DNA of 64,000 nt, taken from Acidovorax sp. 210-6. Lineage in GTDB: Bacteria > Pseudomonadota > Gammaproteobacteria > Burkholderiales > Burkholderiaceae_C. The position numbers were made by a program, and so were the translations under genes. The DNA lies in assembly GCF_010020825.1 (NCBI RefSeq), contig NZ_JAACJE010000001.1:2356001-2420000 (forward strand), in the 5' to 3' direction. The notes under the pieces are model-generated. The model had not been told where the DNA came from. It saw only the letters and a program-made list of their open reading frames with translations, and searched no databases. Below are positions 1 to 9,226 of the stretch, piece after piece (within the stretch, counting starts at the first letter, position 1; each line of letters starts with the position of its first letter).

Positions 1-1139
1 CCGACGCCCTGCGCGCCGCGGCCCCTCGCGTGCCACTGTATGCCAGCCTGCGCGCCCTGCTGGCGCACTACCGCACGTTGGCCGACCATCCGGCCTGGGC
101 CACGCCCCTGCCGCCACTTCCTGGCAAGCGCAAGCTCGAACCCGGCCAGCCCTGGGCCGGCCTGCCGCAGCTCACCCAACGACTCGTGGCACTGGGCGAC
201 TTGCCGGAAGGCACGCAGCCCACACCCACCTACGACACCGCGCTGCAAGAAGGCGTCAAGGCTTTCCAGCAGCGCCACGCGCTGGCGGCCGATGGCGTGG
301 TGGGCCGGGGCACGCTGGCCCAGATGGAGGTGGCGCCCGCCCAGCGCGCGCGGCAGATCACGCTGGCCATGGAACACCTGCGCTGGACACCGCTGCAACT
401 GGCGCCCCGCATGATCGTGGTCAACGTGCCGGAATTCGTGCTGCGCGCCTATGAGGTGCGCGACGGCACCGTCTCCGTGGCCCTGACCATGAACGTGATC
501 GTCGGCAAGTCCGTGAAGACCCACACCCCCCTGTTCGACGAGCCCATGCGCTTCATCGAGTTCAGCCCCTACTGGAACGTGCCCCCGTCGATCGCCCGCG
601 AAGAGACCGTACCCCGCCTGCGCCGTGACAGCGCCTACTTCACGCAGCAGGGTTTCGAGTTCGTCAACGGCAGCGGCCAGGCCGTCACCGACCTCTCGCA
701 AGACCATCTGAACGCCGTGATGCAGGGAACGATGCGCCTGCGCCAGCGGCCCGGTCCGCGCAATGCGTTGGGAGACATCAAGTTCGTGTTCCCGAACCAC
801 AGCAACATTTACCTGCACCACACGCCGAGCACCCAGCTCTTTGCGCGCGAGCGGCGCGACTTCAGCCACGGCTGCATCCGTGTGGAAGACCCCGTGGCCC
901 TGGCCCGCTTCGTGCTGCAGGACGACCCGGCCTGGACGCCCGAGCGCATCCGCGAGGCCATGGGCCAGGGGAAATCGCACACCATACGCCTGCCCCAGCC
1001 CATACCGGTGGTGCTGGCCTACAGCACTACCATCGTCAAGAACGGCAGGCCCCATTTCTTTGCCGACATCTACGGCCACGACCAGTTGCTCGACCAGACC
1101 CTGCGCCGCAACGCCCAGGCACGGCGCCAGGCCCGCTGA
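1..1139 (+). CDS. L,D-transpeptidase (YcbB/LdtD-like), 5' end outside window
   Basis: Periplasmic enzyme that makes 3-3 (mDAP-mDAP) cross-links in peptidoglycan. The frame is open to the left edge, so the N-terminal part is missing; the in-frame GTG at 30 is probably internal because YcbB-type proteins are usually 500-600 residues. Visible are a peptidoglycan-binding domain (the stretch around YDTALQEGVKAFQQRH) and a YkuD catalytic domain ending in SHGCIRVEDP, with the catalytic Cys codon at 872-874 and an upstream His in YLHHTP. It is followed after 16 bp by a MepK-like peptidase, the same pairing as ycbB-ycbK in Escherichia coli. Family call is firm; the exact paralogue is inferred. Confidence 0.9.
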   Translation, partial: DALRAAAPRVPLYASLRALLAHYRTLADHPAWATPLPPLPGKRKLEPGQPWAGLPQLTQRLVALGDLPEGTQPTPTYDTALQEGVKAFQQRHALAADGVVGRGTLAQMEVAPAQRARQITLAMEHLRWTPLQLAPRMIVVNVPEFVLRAYEVRDGTVSVALTMNVIVGKSVKTHTPLFDEPMRFIEFSPYWNVPPSIAREETVPRLRRDSAYFTQQGFEFVNGSGQAVTDLSQDHLNAVMQGTMRLRQRPGPRNALGDIKFVFPNHSNIYLHHTPSTQLFARERRDFSHGCIRVEDPVALARFVLQDDPAWTPERIREAMGQGKSHTIRLPQPIPVVLAYSTTIVKNGRPHFFADIYGHDQLLDQTLRRNAQARRQAR

Positions 1140-1155
1140 ACGATACTTGGACCCC

Positions 1156-1713
1156 ATGACCCCACCGCAGCCCTCCCCACGCCGCCGCTTTCTGGGCCAC
1201 TGCGCCCAGTGGCTGGCGGCGGGCACGGCCCTGCCGCTGGCCACCCCTTCGCTGGCCGCCCTGCCCGGTGCGCGCCATCTGGCGCTGGACCATACGCACA
1301 CCCGCGAGCAGATTGCGCTGGTGTACGCCCTGGGCGACACCTTTCTCACGCCAGCGCTGGCCAGCCTCAACCACTTCCTGCGCGACCACTACAGCGGCGA
1401 GGTGGGCCCGATGGACCCGCAGCTCTTCGACCTGCTGCACCGGGTACAGCAAGCGCTGGGGACACAACAGCCCTTCGAGGTGATTTCCGGCTACCGCAGC
1501 CCCGGCACCAATGCCACGCTGCGCAGCACCCGCGAGGGCGGCGTGGCCAAGCACAGCCTGCACATGGACGGCAAGGCCATCGACGTGCGCTTGCCCGGCG
1601 TGCCGCTGGCCGATCTGCGCGATGCCGCGCGCTCACTGCGCGGCGGCGGCGTGGGCTTTTATCCGCGCGAGCAGTTCGTGCACATCGACACCGGCCGCGT
1701 GCGCCACTGGTAA
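1156..1713 (+). CDS. DUF882 / M15A peptidase (YcbK/MepK-like)
   Basis: Probable periplasmic murein endopeptidase of 185 residues; E. coli MepK cleaves the 3-3 cross-links made by L,D-transpeptidases. The N terminus RRRFLGH followed by a hydrophobic stretch looks like a Tat signal. Metal-site motifs of the M15 fold are visible: SGYRSPGTN, KHSLHMDGKAIDVR (His and Asp ligands) and FVHIDTGRVRHW at the C terminus. The ATG at 1156 follows the transpeptidase stop by 16 bp, so the two are probably one transcript and a make/cut pair. The signal peptide and length fit the family. Confidence 0.88.
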   Translation: MTPPQPSPRRRFLGHCAQWLAAGTALPLATPSLAALPGARHLALDHTHTREQIALVYALGDTFLTPALASLNHFLRDHYSGEVGPMDPQLFDLLHRVQQALGTQQPFEVISGYRSPGTNATLRSTREGGVAKHSLHMDGKAIDVRLPGVPLADLRDAARSLRGGGVGFYPREQFVHIDTGRVRHW

Positions 1714-1752
1714 CCCGGCCCGCACAGCGCCACAGCGCCACAGGGCCTGGGC

Positions 1753-2442
1753 TCAGTGGCGCTTGTGCTTCTTGTGCGGCGCCTTCACCGCGGCCACAGC
1801 GGGTGCACCCTTGTCCTTGCCTTTGCTGCCCAGGCGCGACTCCTTGCCCTGCATGAGCCGGATGATGTTCTCCTTGTGGCGCCAGACCAGCAATGCGGCC
1901 ATCACCACGATGGCGCCGGTGACGGGGCGTTCCGCATTCCACAGCAGGCCCGAGGCCAGCACATACACCACCGGCGACAGCACCGCCGCCGACAGCGAGG
2001 CCAACGACGAATAGCGCGACATGGCCGCCACGGCCAGCCACAACAGGCCCAGCACCAGCCCCAGCCAGCCGCTGATGCCCACCAGCACGCCCAGCGCCGT
2101 GGCCACGCCCTTGCCGCCCTCGAAGCGGAAGAACACCGGCCACAGGTGGCCCAGGAAGGCCGCCAGACCGACCAGGGCCAGCGTGAAGTCCCCCAGCCCC
2201 CAGGGCTCGCCAAACCAGCGCACCAGCACCACAGGCAGCCAGCCCTTGACGGCATCAAGCAGCAGTGTGACCACCGCCGCCGCCTTGCTGCCCGAGCGCA
2301 GCACATTGGTGGCGCCAGGGTTCTTGCTGCCGTAGGTGCGCGGATCGTTCAGCCCCATGGCGCGGGAGACGATGACGGCAAACGACAGCGAACCCAGCAG
2401 GTAGGCTGCCAGCACGGCGAGTACGGAATAGACAACGGACAC
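1753..2442 (-). CDS. plsY: Glycerol-3-phosphate acyltransferase PlsY
   Basis: Inner-membrane enzyme that acylates glycerol-3-phosphate from acyl-phosphate, the first committed step of phospholipid synthesis (partner PlsX is not in the window). The 229-residue protein has the expected hydrophobic segments and the three PlsY motifs: GSLSFAVIVSR, KNPGATN with DAVKGW, and GHLWPVFFRFEGGKGVAT. I chose the GTG at 2442-2440 because an AGGAG-type ribosome site lies just upstream and the protein then begins directly with the first membrane helix. The C-terminal tail after the last helix is unusually basic (Lys/His-rich, ending HKKHKRH) and longer than in many homologues. Confidence 0.93.
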   Translation of the reverse strand: MSVVYSVLAVLAAYLLGSLSFAVIVSRAMGLNDPRTYGSKNPGATNVLRSGSKAAAVVTLLLDAVKGWLPVVLVRWFGEPWGLGDFTLALVGLAAFLGHLWPVFFRFEGGKGVATALGVLVGISGWLGLVLGLLWLAVAAMSRYSSLASLSAAVLSPVVYVLASGLLWNAERPVTGAIVVMAALLVWRHKENIIRLMQGKESRLGSKGKDKGAPAVAAVKAPHKKHKRH

Positions 2443-2531
2443 GAAACACTCTCCTGAATTCAGCGACGCGCCGCGAGGCTGCGGTACGGTGCGGGCGCCA
2501 TTCTGCCAGCCCGGCGTGGCACCCAGCCCGG

Positions 2532-3035
2532 TCAATCCACCAGCGCGCACTGCACGGGCGTGGCACCCAGCAGGCGCACGCAGGCCTGCGGGTCCATCTG
2601 CACCAGGTAGCCCCGGCGCCCGCCGTTGATGGCGATGCGCGGCAGTTGCAGGATGCTTTCCTCGATATACACCGGCATGTCGCGCCGCGTGCCGAACGGC
2701 GAGGTGCCGCCCACCAGGTAACCACTGTGGCGCTGGGCCACCTCGGGCGTGCAGGGCTCGACCGACTTGGCGCCGATCTGGCGCGCCAGGTTCTTGGTGG
2801 AGACCTTGCGGTCGCCGTGCATGAGCACGATCAGCGGCTTGGCGTCCTGGTCCTGCATCACCAGGGTCTTGACCACATGGTGCTCGTCCAGGCCGAGCTG
2901 GCGCGCGGATTCGGCCGTTCCGCCGTGCTCCACGTAATCGTAGGGATGGCCGGTGAACGCCACCTTGTGGGCCTTGAGCATCTGCGTGGCCGGGGTTTCG
3001 CTCACATGCGCGGTTTTGCCTTCTTTTTTGGCCAT
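2532..3035 (-). CDS. ybaK: Cys-tRNA(Pro)/Cys-tRNA(Cys) deacylase YbaK
   Basis: Trans-editing enzyme of the YbaK/ProX fold that removes cysteine wrongly attached to tRNA(Pro). The 167-residue protein matches the usual length. It shows the YbaK signatures: HVVKTLV, DRKVSTKNLARQIG and the GGTSPFGTRR loop near residue 110. It reads in the same direction as plsY with an 89-bp gap, and a dispersed palindromic repeat lies just upstream of its start. Confidence 0.92.
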   Translation of the reverse strand: MAKKEGKTAHVSETPATQMLKAHKVAFTGHPYDYVEHGGTAESARQLGLDEHHVVKTLVMQDQDAKPLIVLMHGDRKVSTKNLARQIGAKSVEPCTPEVAQRHSGYLVGGTSPFGTRRDMPVYIEESILQLPRIAINGGRRGYLVQMDPQACVRLLGATPVQCALVD

Positions 3036-3037
3036 GT

Positions 3038-3096
3038 TTACTATTGTTTTGATAGCTGTTCGCGCTTTACCAATAAGCGCTTGAGGCCCATTTTGC
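3038..3096 (+). repeat. Dispersed double-palindrome repeat, copy A (intergenic)
   Basis: First arm pair CTAT (3041-3044) / ATAG (3052-3055), second arm pair GCGCTT (3062-3067) / AAGCGC (3075-3080) with a 7-nt loop, then a GGCC at 3085-3088 and a T-rich end. It lies between ybaK and the aldo/keto reductase. It shares layout and sequence with the copies listed at 5225, 8277, 17855, 30135, 35927, 41804 and 45371. Confidence 0.8.
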
Positions 3097-3105
3097 CATC
3101 AACCC

Positions 3106-4167
3106 TCAAAGCGCCGGGTCGCCCAGCTCCCAGCGGATGGCGTCAATCTGCGCCAGCAGCTCGGGCGACAGTGGCGTGCCCCAGGCATCCAGGTCCTCGT
3201 CGAGCTGCGCAAGCGAAGTCACGCCGATGATGGTGCTGGCCACCTGCCACTTGGTGTAGCAGAACGCCAGCGCCATGCGCGTGGGCGTGAGGCCGTGCTC
3301 GCGCGCGAGCTGGTTGTAGCGGCGCGCCGCCTGCAGCGCCTCGGGCCGGCCCCAGCGCTGCTTGCGCACCGATTCGTAGCGCGCCATGCGTGCGCCCTCG
3401 GGCGCACCGGGGCCAGTGGTGCCGCTGGCGTCGAACTTGCCCGTCAGCAGGCCGAAGGCCAGCGGCGAATAGGCCAGCAGCGACACGCCGAGGCGGTGGC
3501 AGGTTTCATCCAGCGCGTTCTCGTACGTGCGGTTGAGCAGGCAGTACGGGTTCTGCACCGAGGCCACGCGCGGCAGGCCATGCTGCTCGGCCAGGCGCAC
3601 AAATTCATGCACGCCGTAGGGTGTTTCGTTCGACAGGCCGATGGCACGCACCTTGCCCGCCTTGACCAGGCCCGCCAGCGCGTCGAGCTGCTCGTGGATG
3701 GGCGTCTGCGAAGTTTCCTTGGACGGGTCGTAGTAGCGCGTGCCGAAGGCGGGCACATGGCGCTCGGGCCAGTGGATCTGGTAGAGGTCGATCACGTCGG
3801 TTTGCAGGCGGCGCAGGCTGCCCTCGCACGAGGCCACGATGTCGGCCGCCGTCATGCCTTTGCCCTCCCGGATCCACGGCATGCCGCGCGAGGGGCCAGC
3901 CACCTTGGTGGCCAGCACCACCTTCTGCCGCTGGCCGGGGTGCTGCGCGAACCAGCGGCCCAGGATGGTTTCGGTGGCGCCAAACGTCTCGGCACGCGCG
4001 GGCACGGAATACATCTCGGCCGTGTCGAGGAAATTCACGCCGCGCCCGCAAGCGCGGTCGAGTATGGCAAACGCATCCGGCTCGGCCACCTGCTCGCCAA
4101 AGGTCATGGTGCCCAGGCAGATGGGGGAAACGTTCAGGCCACTGTGGCCCAGGGAGACATTCTTCAT
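3106..4167 (-). CDS. Aldo/keto reductase, Tas-like
   Basis: NAD(P)H-dependent oxidoreductase with a TIM-barrel fold, 353 residues. The AKR catalytic tetrad can be placed: Asp and Tyr in NFLDTAEMY, Lys in KVVLATKVAG and His in DLYQIHWPER; the C-terminal GVTSLAQLDEDL region binds the cofactor. The length and the LGHSGLNVSPICLGTMTFGEQ start resemble E. coli Tas. The natural substrate cannot be read from sequence. It is divergent from the alpha/beta hydrolase gene, with 130 bp between the starts that should hold both promoters. Confidence 0.88.
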   Translation of the reverse strand: MKNVSLGHSGLNVSPICLGTMTFGEQVAEPDAFAILDRACGRGVNFLDTAEMYSVPARAETFGATETILGRWFAQHPGQRQKVVLATKVAGPSRGMPWIREGKGMTAADIVASCEGSLRRLQTDVIDLYQIHWPERHVPAFGTRYYDPSKETSQTPIHEQLDALAGLVKAGKVRAIGLSNETPYGVHEFVRLAEQHGLPRVASVQNPYCLLNRTYENALDETCHRLGVSLLAYSPLAFGLLTGKFDASGTTGPGAPEGARMARYESVRKQRWGRPEALQAARRYNQLAREHGLTPTRMALAFCYTKWQVASTIIGVTSLAQLDEDLDAWGTPLSPELLAQIDAIRWELGDPAL

Positions 4168-4297
4168 AGGGGCGTAGGCAAAGAGCGAGATCGGGCCAGT
4201 TTACGGGGCATCGGCGGCGCCTGCAGCGTCACGCGTGCGACAACCCACCGGGACCAGGCAGATATACACAAAGCATTTGCTTGGTAATAATCCACCC

Positions 4298-5221
4298 ATG
4301 TACCAGGAACTCCAACCCGCGCGCAGCGAATTCGTCCCCATCCGCCAACTGAACTACCACGTGCGCCTGTGGGGCCCTGCCACCTCGGACCTGCCGCCGC
4401 TGGTGCTGGTGCATGGGTGGATGGACGTGTCGGCGTCGTACCAGTTCGTGGTCGATGCGTTCTCGCAGGCCTTTGCTCAGGGCCGCCGCATCATCGCGCC
4501 CGACTGGCGCGGCTTTGGGCTCACGGCACCGCCCGTGCCCACGGACCACTATTTCTTCCCCGACTACCTGGCCGACCTGGACCAGTTGCTGGACCATTAC
4601 GCACCGGGCACGCCGGTCGATCTGGTGGGCCACAGCATGGGCGGCAACGTGGCCATGTTCTATGCCGGTGCACGGCCCGCACGCGTGCGCCGCCTGGTCA
4701 ACCTGGAGGGCTTTGGCATGCCCGCCAGCAAACCCACCAAGGCCCCCAAGCGCCACGCCGAGTGGATGGACGAGCTCAAGGCCCTGCAGCGCGGCGAGAT
4801 GGCCCTGAAAACCTACGACAGCGCCGACGGCGTGGCCCGCCGCCTGATGAAGACCAACCCGCGCCTGCCCCAGGACAAGGCCCAGTGGCTGGCCCGGCAC
4901 TGGGCGCGCCCCAATGCTCAGGGGCAGTGGGAAATCCTGGGCGATGCCGCACACAAGATCACCAACGCCATGCTGTTTCGCCTGGAAGAGGCCCTGGCGC
5001 TGTACGCCGCCATCACCGCGCCCACGCTCAGTATCGAGGCCAGCGACGACAGCCTGGGCCTGTGGTGGAAGGGCCGCTACACGCTGGAGGAATACCACCA
5101 GCGCCTGCAAAGCGTGCCCGACTGCCGCATCGCGCGCGTCGAAGACGCAGGCCACATGCTGCACCACGACCAACCGCAGGCCGTGGCCGCATTGATCGAG
5201 GGTTTTCTGCAATCCAAGTAA
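4298..5221 (+). CDS. Alpha/beta-fold hydrolase
   Basis: Serine hydrolase of 307 residues with no visible signal peptide, so probably cytoplasmic. The nucleophile elbow GHSMGG, the oxyanion region LVHGWMD, a likely acid in EASDDSLG and the catalytic His in DAGHMLHHDQP are all present. The substrate is unknown; related proteins are annotated as esterases or epoxide-hydrolase-like enzymes. I placed the start at the ATG at 4298, where homology-like sequence begins, rather than at an upstream in-frame ATG at 4235 that would add 21 residues without family features. Confidence 0.85.
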   Translation: MYQELQPARSEFVPIRQLNYHVRLWGPATSDLPPLVLVHGWMDVSASYQFVVDAFSQAFAQGRRIIAPDWRGFGLTAPPVPTDHYFFPDYLADLDQLLDHYAPGTPVDLVGHSMGGNVAMFYAGARPARVRRLVNLEGFGMPASKPTKAPKRHAEWMDELKALQRGEMALKTYDSADGVARRLMKTNPRLPQDKAQWLARHWARPNAQGQWEILGDAAHKITNAMLFRLEEALALYAAITAPTLSIEASDDSLGLWWKGRYTLEEYHQRLQSVPDCRIARVEDAGHMLHHDQPQAVAALIEGFLQSK

Positions 5222-5224
5222 AAA

Positions 5225-5276
5225 AGGCCTCTAGCGCCCTTAGATAGGGCGCTAGTAGCTATATTTTTGATAGCAT
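5225..5276 (-). repeat. Dispersed double-palindrome repeat, copy B (intergenic)
   Basis: The best-formed copy, in reverse orientation. The outer GGCC is at 5227-5230. A perfect 10-bp stem CTAGCGCCCT (5231-5240) / AGGGCGCTAG (5246-5255) has a 5-nt loop. It is followed by GCTAT (5258-5262) / ATAGC (5270-5274) with a 7-nt loop. It begins directly after the hydrolase stop codon and could also act as a transcription or mRNA-end structure. Confidence 0.85.
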
Positions 5277-5372
5277 CATTCACCCAGAGCGTGCCTGCGC
5301 GCACTGCAAGCCCAGGAGCGGCCCGCGCATGAGAAAATCGCGGGTTATTCAGAACACTCAGGATTGCACACC

Positions 5373-6477
5373 ATGGAAGCAGAACGCATCAACCAGATCG
5401 GCAACACCCTCCAGGACTTGGCCACGCGCACGGCCGAGTTACGGAGGTATCTTTGACTTCGATGCCAAATTTGAACGCCTGCGCACGGTAAACGCCTCGC
5501 TCGAAGACCCCTCGGTCTGGAACGACCCCAAGAAAGCCCAGGAGCTGGGCAAGGAGCAGAAGTCGCTCAACGGCGTCGTGCTCACGCTCGACAAGCTCAC
5601 ACGCGAGCTGGCCGACAACGCAGAACTGTTCGAGATGAGCAAGGAAGAAGGCGACGACGCGGGCCTGCAGACCATCGAGGCCGAGGCCGAGAAACTGCGC
5701 CCGCTGGTGGAGGAGCTGGAATTCCGCCGCATGTTCAGCAACGAGGCCGACCCGCTCAACTGCTTTGTGGACATCCAGGCCGGCGCTGGCGGCACCGAGG
5801 CCTGCGACTGGGCCAGCATGCTGCTGCGCCAGTACCTCAAGTACGCCGAGCGCAAGGGCTTCAAGGCCACGGTGGAAGAAGAAACCCCCGGCGATGTGGC
5901 CGGCATCAAGAGCGCCACCATCAAGATCGAGGGCGAGTACGCCTACGGCCTGCTGCGCACCGAAACCGGCGTGCACCGCCTGGTGCGCAAGAGCCCGTTC
6001 GACAGCTCGGGGGGGCGCCACACCTCGTTTGCCTCGCTGTTCGTCTATCCGGAGATCGACGACTCCATCGAGATCAACATCAACCCCGCCGACGTGCGCA
6101 CCGACACCTACCGCGCATCGGGCGCGGGCGGTCAGCACATCAACAAGACCGACTCGGCCGTGCGCCTGACGCACATGCCCACCGGCATCGTGGTGCAGTG
6201 CCAGGACGGCCGCAGCCAGCACAGCAACCGTGACGTGGCCTGGCAACGCCTGCGCAGCCGCCTGTACGACTACGAGCTGCGCAAGCGCCAGGAAGAGCAG
6301 CAAAAGCTCGAAGACACCAAGACCGATGTGGGCTGGGGCCACCAGATCCGCAGCTACGTGCTGGACAACAGCCGCATCAAGGATCTGCGCACCAACGTCG
6401 AGATTTCCGCCACGCAAAAGGTGCTGGACGGTGACCTCGACGCCTTCATCGAAGCCTCGCTCAAGCAAGGCGTATAA
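5373..6477 (+). CDS. prfB: Peptide chain release factor 2 (programmed +1 frameshift)
   Basis: RF2 recognises UGA and UAA stop codons and triggers peptide release. The gene is read as two pieces: 5373-5453 gives 27 codons and ends at an in-frame TGA (5454-5456). A +1 shift at CTT TGA C continues from 5455 to the stop at 6477, giving 367 residues, the normal RF2 length. The stop-codon-reading SPF tripeptide is at about residues 207-209 and the catalytic GGQ at about 252-254 ([10 protein letters not shown]). The ATG at 5373 fits because it makes the frame-0 leader expected for RF2 autoregulation. Next downstream is pepN after an 11-bp gap. Confidence 0.97.
5438..5457 (+). promoter_or_regulatory. 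prfB: prfB programmed +1 frameshift site
   Basis: The local sequence holds an internal Shine-Dalgarno-like CGGAGG (5442-5447), then TAT, the slippery CTT (5451-5453) and TGA followed by C. This is the classical RF2 autoregulation signal: low RF2 makes the ribosome pause at the poor UGAC stop and slip +1. The SD-like core is CGGAGG here rather than the AGGGGG of E. coli. Confidence 0.95.
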
Positions 6478-6488
6478 GAAAGCAACCC

Positions 6489-9215
6489 ATGCCACACCTG
6501 CGTGACGGGCAGGCGGCCCCTGCCGCCATCTTCCGTGCCGACTACCAGGCGCCCGCCTGGTGGATCGACAGCGTGGAACTCACCTTCGACCTGGACCCGG
6601 CCAAGACCCGCGTGCTCAACCGCATGCGCGTGCGCCGCAACGCTGCCGTGCCCGCGCAGCCCCTGCGCCTGGACGGCGAGGACCTGAACCTGGCCCGTGT
6701 GCTGGTGGGTGGTGCAGGCACCAGCTTCAAGATGGAAGGCCAGCAGCTTGTGCTGGAAAACCTTCCCGAAGGCACCGAGCCGGTGGAGCTGGAGATCTTC
6801 ACCACCTGCGCCCCCGAGAAGAACACCCAGCTCTCGGGCCTGTACGTGAGCCAGGGCGCCTTCTTCACGCAGTGCGAGGCCGAGGGCTTCCGCCGCATCA
6901 CCTACTTCCTGGATCGGCCCGACGTCATGGCCAGCTTCACCGTGCTGCTGCGCGCCGACAAGGCCGCGTACCCGGTGCTGCTGTCCAACGGCAACCTGGT
7001 CGAGCAGGGCGAGCTGGACGGCGGGCGCCACTTCGCCAAATGGGTTGATCCGCACAAGAAGCCCTGCTACCTGTTCGCCCTGGTGGCGGGCACGCTGGTG
7101 GCGCGCCAGCAGCGCATCGTCTCGCGTTCGGGCCAGGAGCATTTGCTGGAGGTGTATGTGCGCCCCGGCGACCTGGGCAAGACCGAACACGCCATGAACT
7201 CGCTCATGGCCAGCGTGGCCTGGGACGAGGCGCGCTTTGGCCTGCCGCTGGATCTGGAGCGCTTCATGATCGTCGCCACCAGCGACTTCAACATGGGCGC
7301 GATGGAGAACAAAGGCCTCAACATCTTCAACACCAAGTACGTGCTGGCCAGCGAAGCCACGGCCACCGATGCCGACTTCGCCCACATCGAAAGCGTGGTG
7401 GGGCACGAGTACTTCCACAACTGGACGGGCAACCGCGTCACCTGCCGCGACTGGTTCCAGCTCAGCCTGAAGGAAGGCCTGACCGTCTTCCGCGACCAGG
7501 AATTCAGCATGGATCTGGCGGGCAGCCCCTCGGCGCGCGCCGTCAAGCGCATCGAGGACGTGCGCGTGCTGCGCACCACGCAGTTCCCCGAAGACGCCGG
7601 CCCCATGGCCCACCCGGTGCGGCCCGACAGCTACATCGAGATCAACAACTTCTACACCGTCACCATCTACGAAAAGGGTGCCGAGGTGGTGCGCATGCAG
7701 CACAACCTGGTGGGCCGTGAGGGCTTCGCGCGGGGCATGAAGCTCTACTTCGAGCGCCACGACGGCCAGGCCGTGACCTGTGACGATTTCGCCCAGGCCA
7801 TTGCAGACGCCAACCCTGGGTCTGAGCTGGCCCAGCGGCTGGAGCAGTTCAAGCGCTGGTACAGCCAGGCCGGCACGCCGCATGTGCGCGCCACGGGCCA
7901 GTACGACGCCGCAGAGCGCCGCTACACCCTCACCCTCACGCAAAGCTGCGCGCCCACGCCGGGCCAGCCCAGCAAGGCGCCCTTCGTCATCCCGGTGGAG
8001 CTGGGCCTGCTCACGCAGGACGGACGCGCCCTGCCCCTGCAACTCGATGGCGAAGCCGCCCCCGGCACTACCACGCGCACCGTGGTGCTGGCCGATGAGA
8101 GCCTGCAGCTCACCTTCGTGAATGTGGACAGCGCCCCCGTGCCCTCGCTGCTGCGGGCTTTTAGCGCCCCGGTGGTGCTGGACTGCGACTACAGCGATGC
8201 CGCGCTGCTGACCCTGCTGGCGCACGACAGCGACGCCTTCAACCGCTGGGAAGCGGGCCAGCGCCTGGCACTGCGCATTGCTATCAAAACAATAGCTGAT
8301 AGCGCAATACAGACGGGCGCTGAAGGCCAAATTGATCAAAACATTCTGCCCGACAACTTCGTTCAGGCCATGCGCGGCGTGCTGCGCCACCCTGGGCTGG
8401 ATGCTGCGTTCAAGGAGCTGGCGCTCACCCTGCCCTCGGAAACCTACATCGCCGAGCAGCTGGATGTGATCGATCCGCAGCGCGTGCACGCCGTACGCGA
8501 GGCCATGCGCCTGCAACTGGCCCTGGCGCTGCAGGACGACTGGCAGTGGGCCTACGAGCAACACCAGCAGACGGGCGCCTACCGGCCCGACGCGGTCTCT
8601 GCCGGACGCCGCGCCCTCGCAGGCATGGCCTTGTCCATGCTGTGCCTGGCCGCGCGCACCACGGGCGACCAGGTCTGGCCCGGCAAGACCTACCAGCGCT
8701 TCAAGACCGCAGGCAACATGACCGACCGCTTCAACGCCCTGGCCGCCCTGGTGGGCAGTGGCAACGCGCTGGCGGCACCGGCGCTGGAGCGCTTCCACGC
8801 ACTCTTCAAGCACGAACCGCTGGTCATCGACAAGTGGTTTGCACTGCAGGCCGGCAGCCCCGACCGCGGCGGCAACGTGCTGCCCACGGTGCGCCAGCTC
8901 ATGCAGCATGCGGACTTCAGCCTCAAGAACCCCAACCGCGCGCGCAGCCTGATCTTCAGCTACTGCAGCGCCAACCCTGGCGCCTTCCACCGCCGGGATG
9001 CAGCGGGCTACGTGTTCTGGAGCGAGCGCGTGATCGAGCTCGATGCCATCAACCCGCAGGTCGCAGCACGCCTGGCCCGCGCCATGGACCGCTGGAAGAA
9101 ACTGGCTGAACCCTGGCGCACCGCCGCCCGTGAAGCCATCGCCCGCGTGGCCGCACGCGAACACCTGAGCAATGATGTGCGCGAGGTCGTCACCCGCGCA
9201 CTGGCCGACGAATAA
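6489..9215 (+). CDS. pepN: Aminopeptidase N (M1 family)
   Basis: Zinc metallopeptidase that removes N-terminal residues from peptides in the cytoplasm. It has 908 residues, a little above the usual 870-890. The substrate-binding GAMEN is at about 270-274 and the zinc motif HEYFH at about 306-310, with the third ligand Glu near 329 in [15 protein letters not shown]. The C-terminal helical DUF3458 region follows. Residues about 597-613 are encoded by a copy of the dispersed palindromic repeat, which adds an [10 protein letters not shown] segment without breaking the frame and partly explains the extra length. The ATG at 6489 follows prfB by 11 bp. Confidence 0.96.
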   Translation: MPHLRDGQAAPAAIFRADYQAPAWWIDSVELTFDLDPAKTRVLNRMRVRRNAAVPAQPLRLDGEDLNLARVLVGGAGTSFKMEGQQLVLENLPEGTEPVELEIFTTCAPEKNTQLSGLYVSQGAFFTQCEAEGFRRITYFLDRPDVMASFTVLLRADKAAYPVLLSNGNLVEQGELDGGRHFAKWVDPHKKPCYLFALVAGTLVARQQRIVSRSGQEHLLEVYVRPGDLGKTEHAMNSLMASVAWDEARFGLPLDLERFMIVATSDFNMGAMENKGLNIFNTKYVLASEATATDADFAHIESVVGHEYFHNWTGNRVTCRDWFQLSLKEGLTVFRDQEFSMDLAGSPSARAVKRIEDVRVLRTTQFPEDAGPMAHPVRPDSYIEINNFYTVTIYEKGAEVVRMQHNLVGREGFARGMKLYFERHDGQAVTCDDFAQAIADANPGSELAQRLEQFKRWYSQAGTPHVRATGQYDAAERRYTLTLTQSCAPTPGQPSKAPFVIPVELGLLTQDGRALPLQLDGEAAPGTTTRTVVLADESLQLTFVNVDSAPVPSLLRAFSAPVVLDCDYSDAALLTLLAHDSDAFNRWEAGQRLALRIAIKTIADSAIQTGAEGQIDQNILPDNFVQAMRGVLRHPGLDAAFKELALTLPSETYIAEQLDVIDPQRVHAVREAMRLQLALALQDDWQWAYEQHQQTGAYRPDAVSAGRRALAGMALSMLCLAARTTGDQVWPGKTYQRFKTAGNMTDRFNALAALVGSGNALAAPALERFHALFKHEPLVIDKWFALQAGSPDRGGNVLPTVRQLMQHADFSLKNPNRARSLIFSYCSANPGAFHRRDAAGYVFWSERVIELDAINPQVAARLARAMDRWKKLAEPWRTAAREAIARVAAREHLSNDVREVVTRALADE
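8277..8328 (+). repeat. Dispersed double-palindrome repeat, copy C (inside pepN)
   Basis: GCTAT (8280-8284) / ATAGC (8292-8296) with a 7-nt loop, AGCGC (8301-8305) / GCGCT (8317-8321), then GGCC at 8325-8328. It is read through in the pepN frame as [10 protein letters not shown] followed by IQTGAEG. The A-rich loop and ATAGC core stand out against the GC-rich codons around it. Confidence 0.85.
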
Positions 9216-9226
9216 GGAGAACCCGT

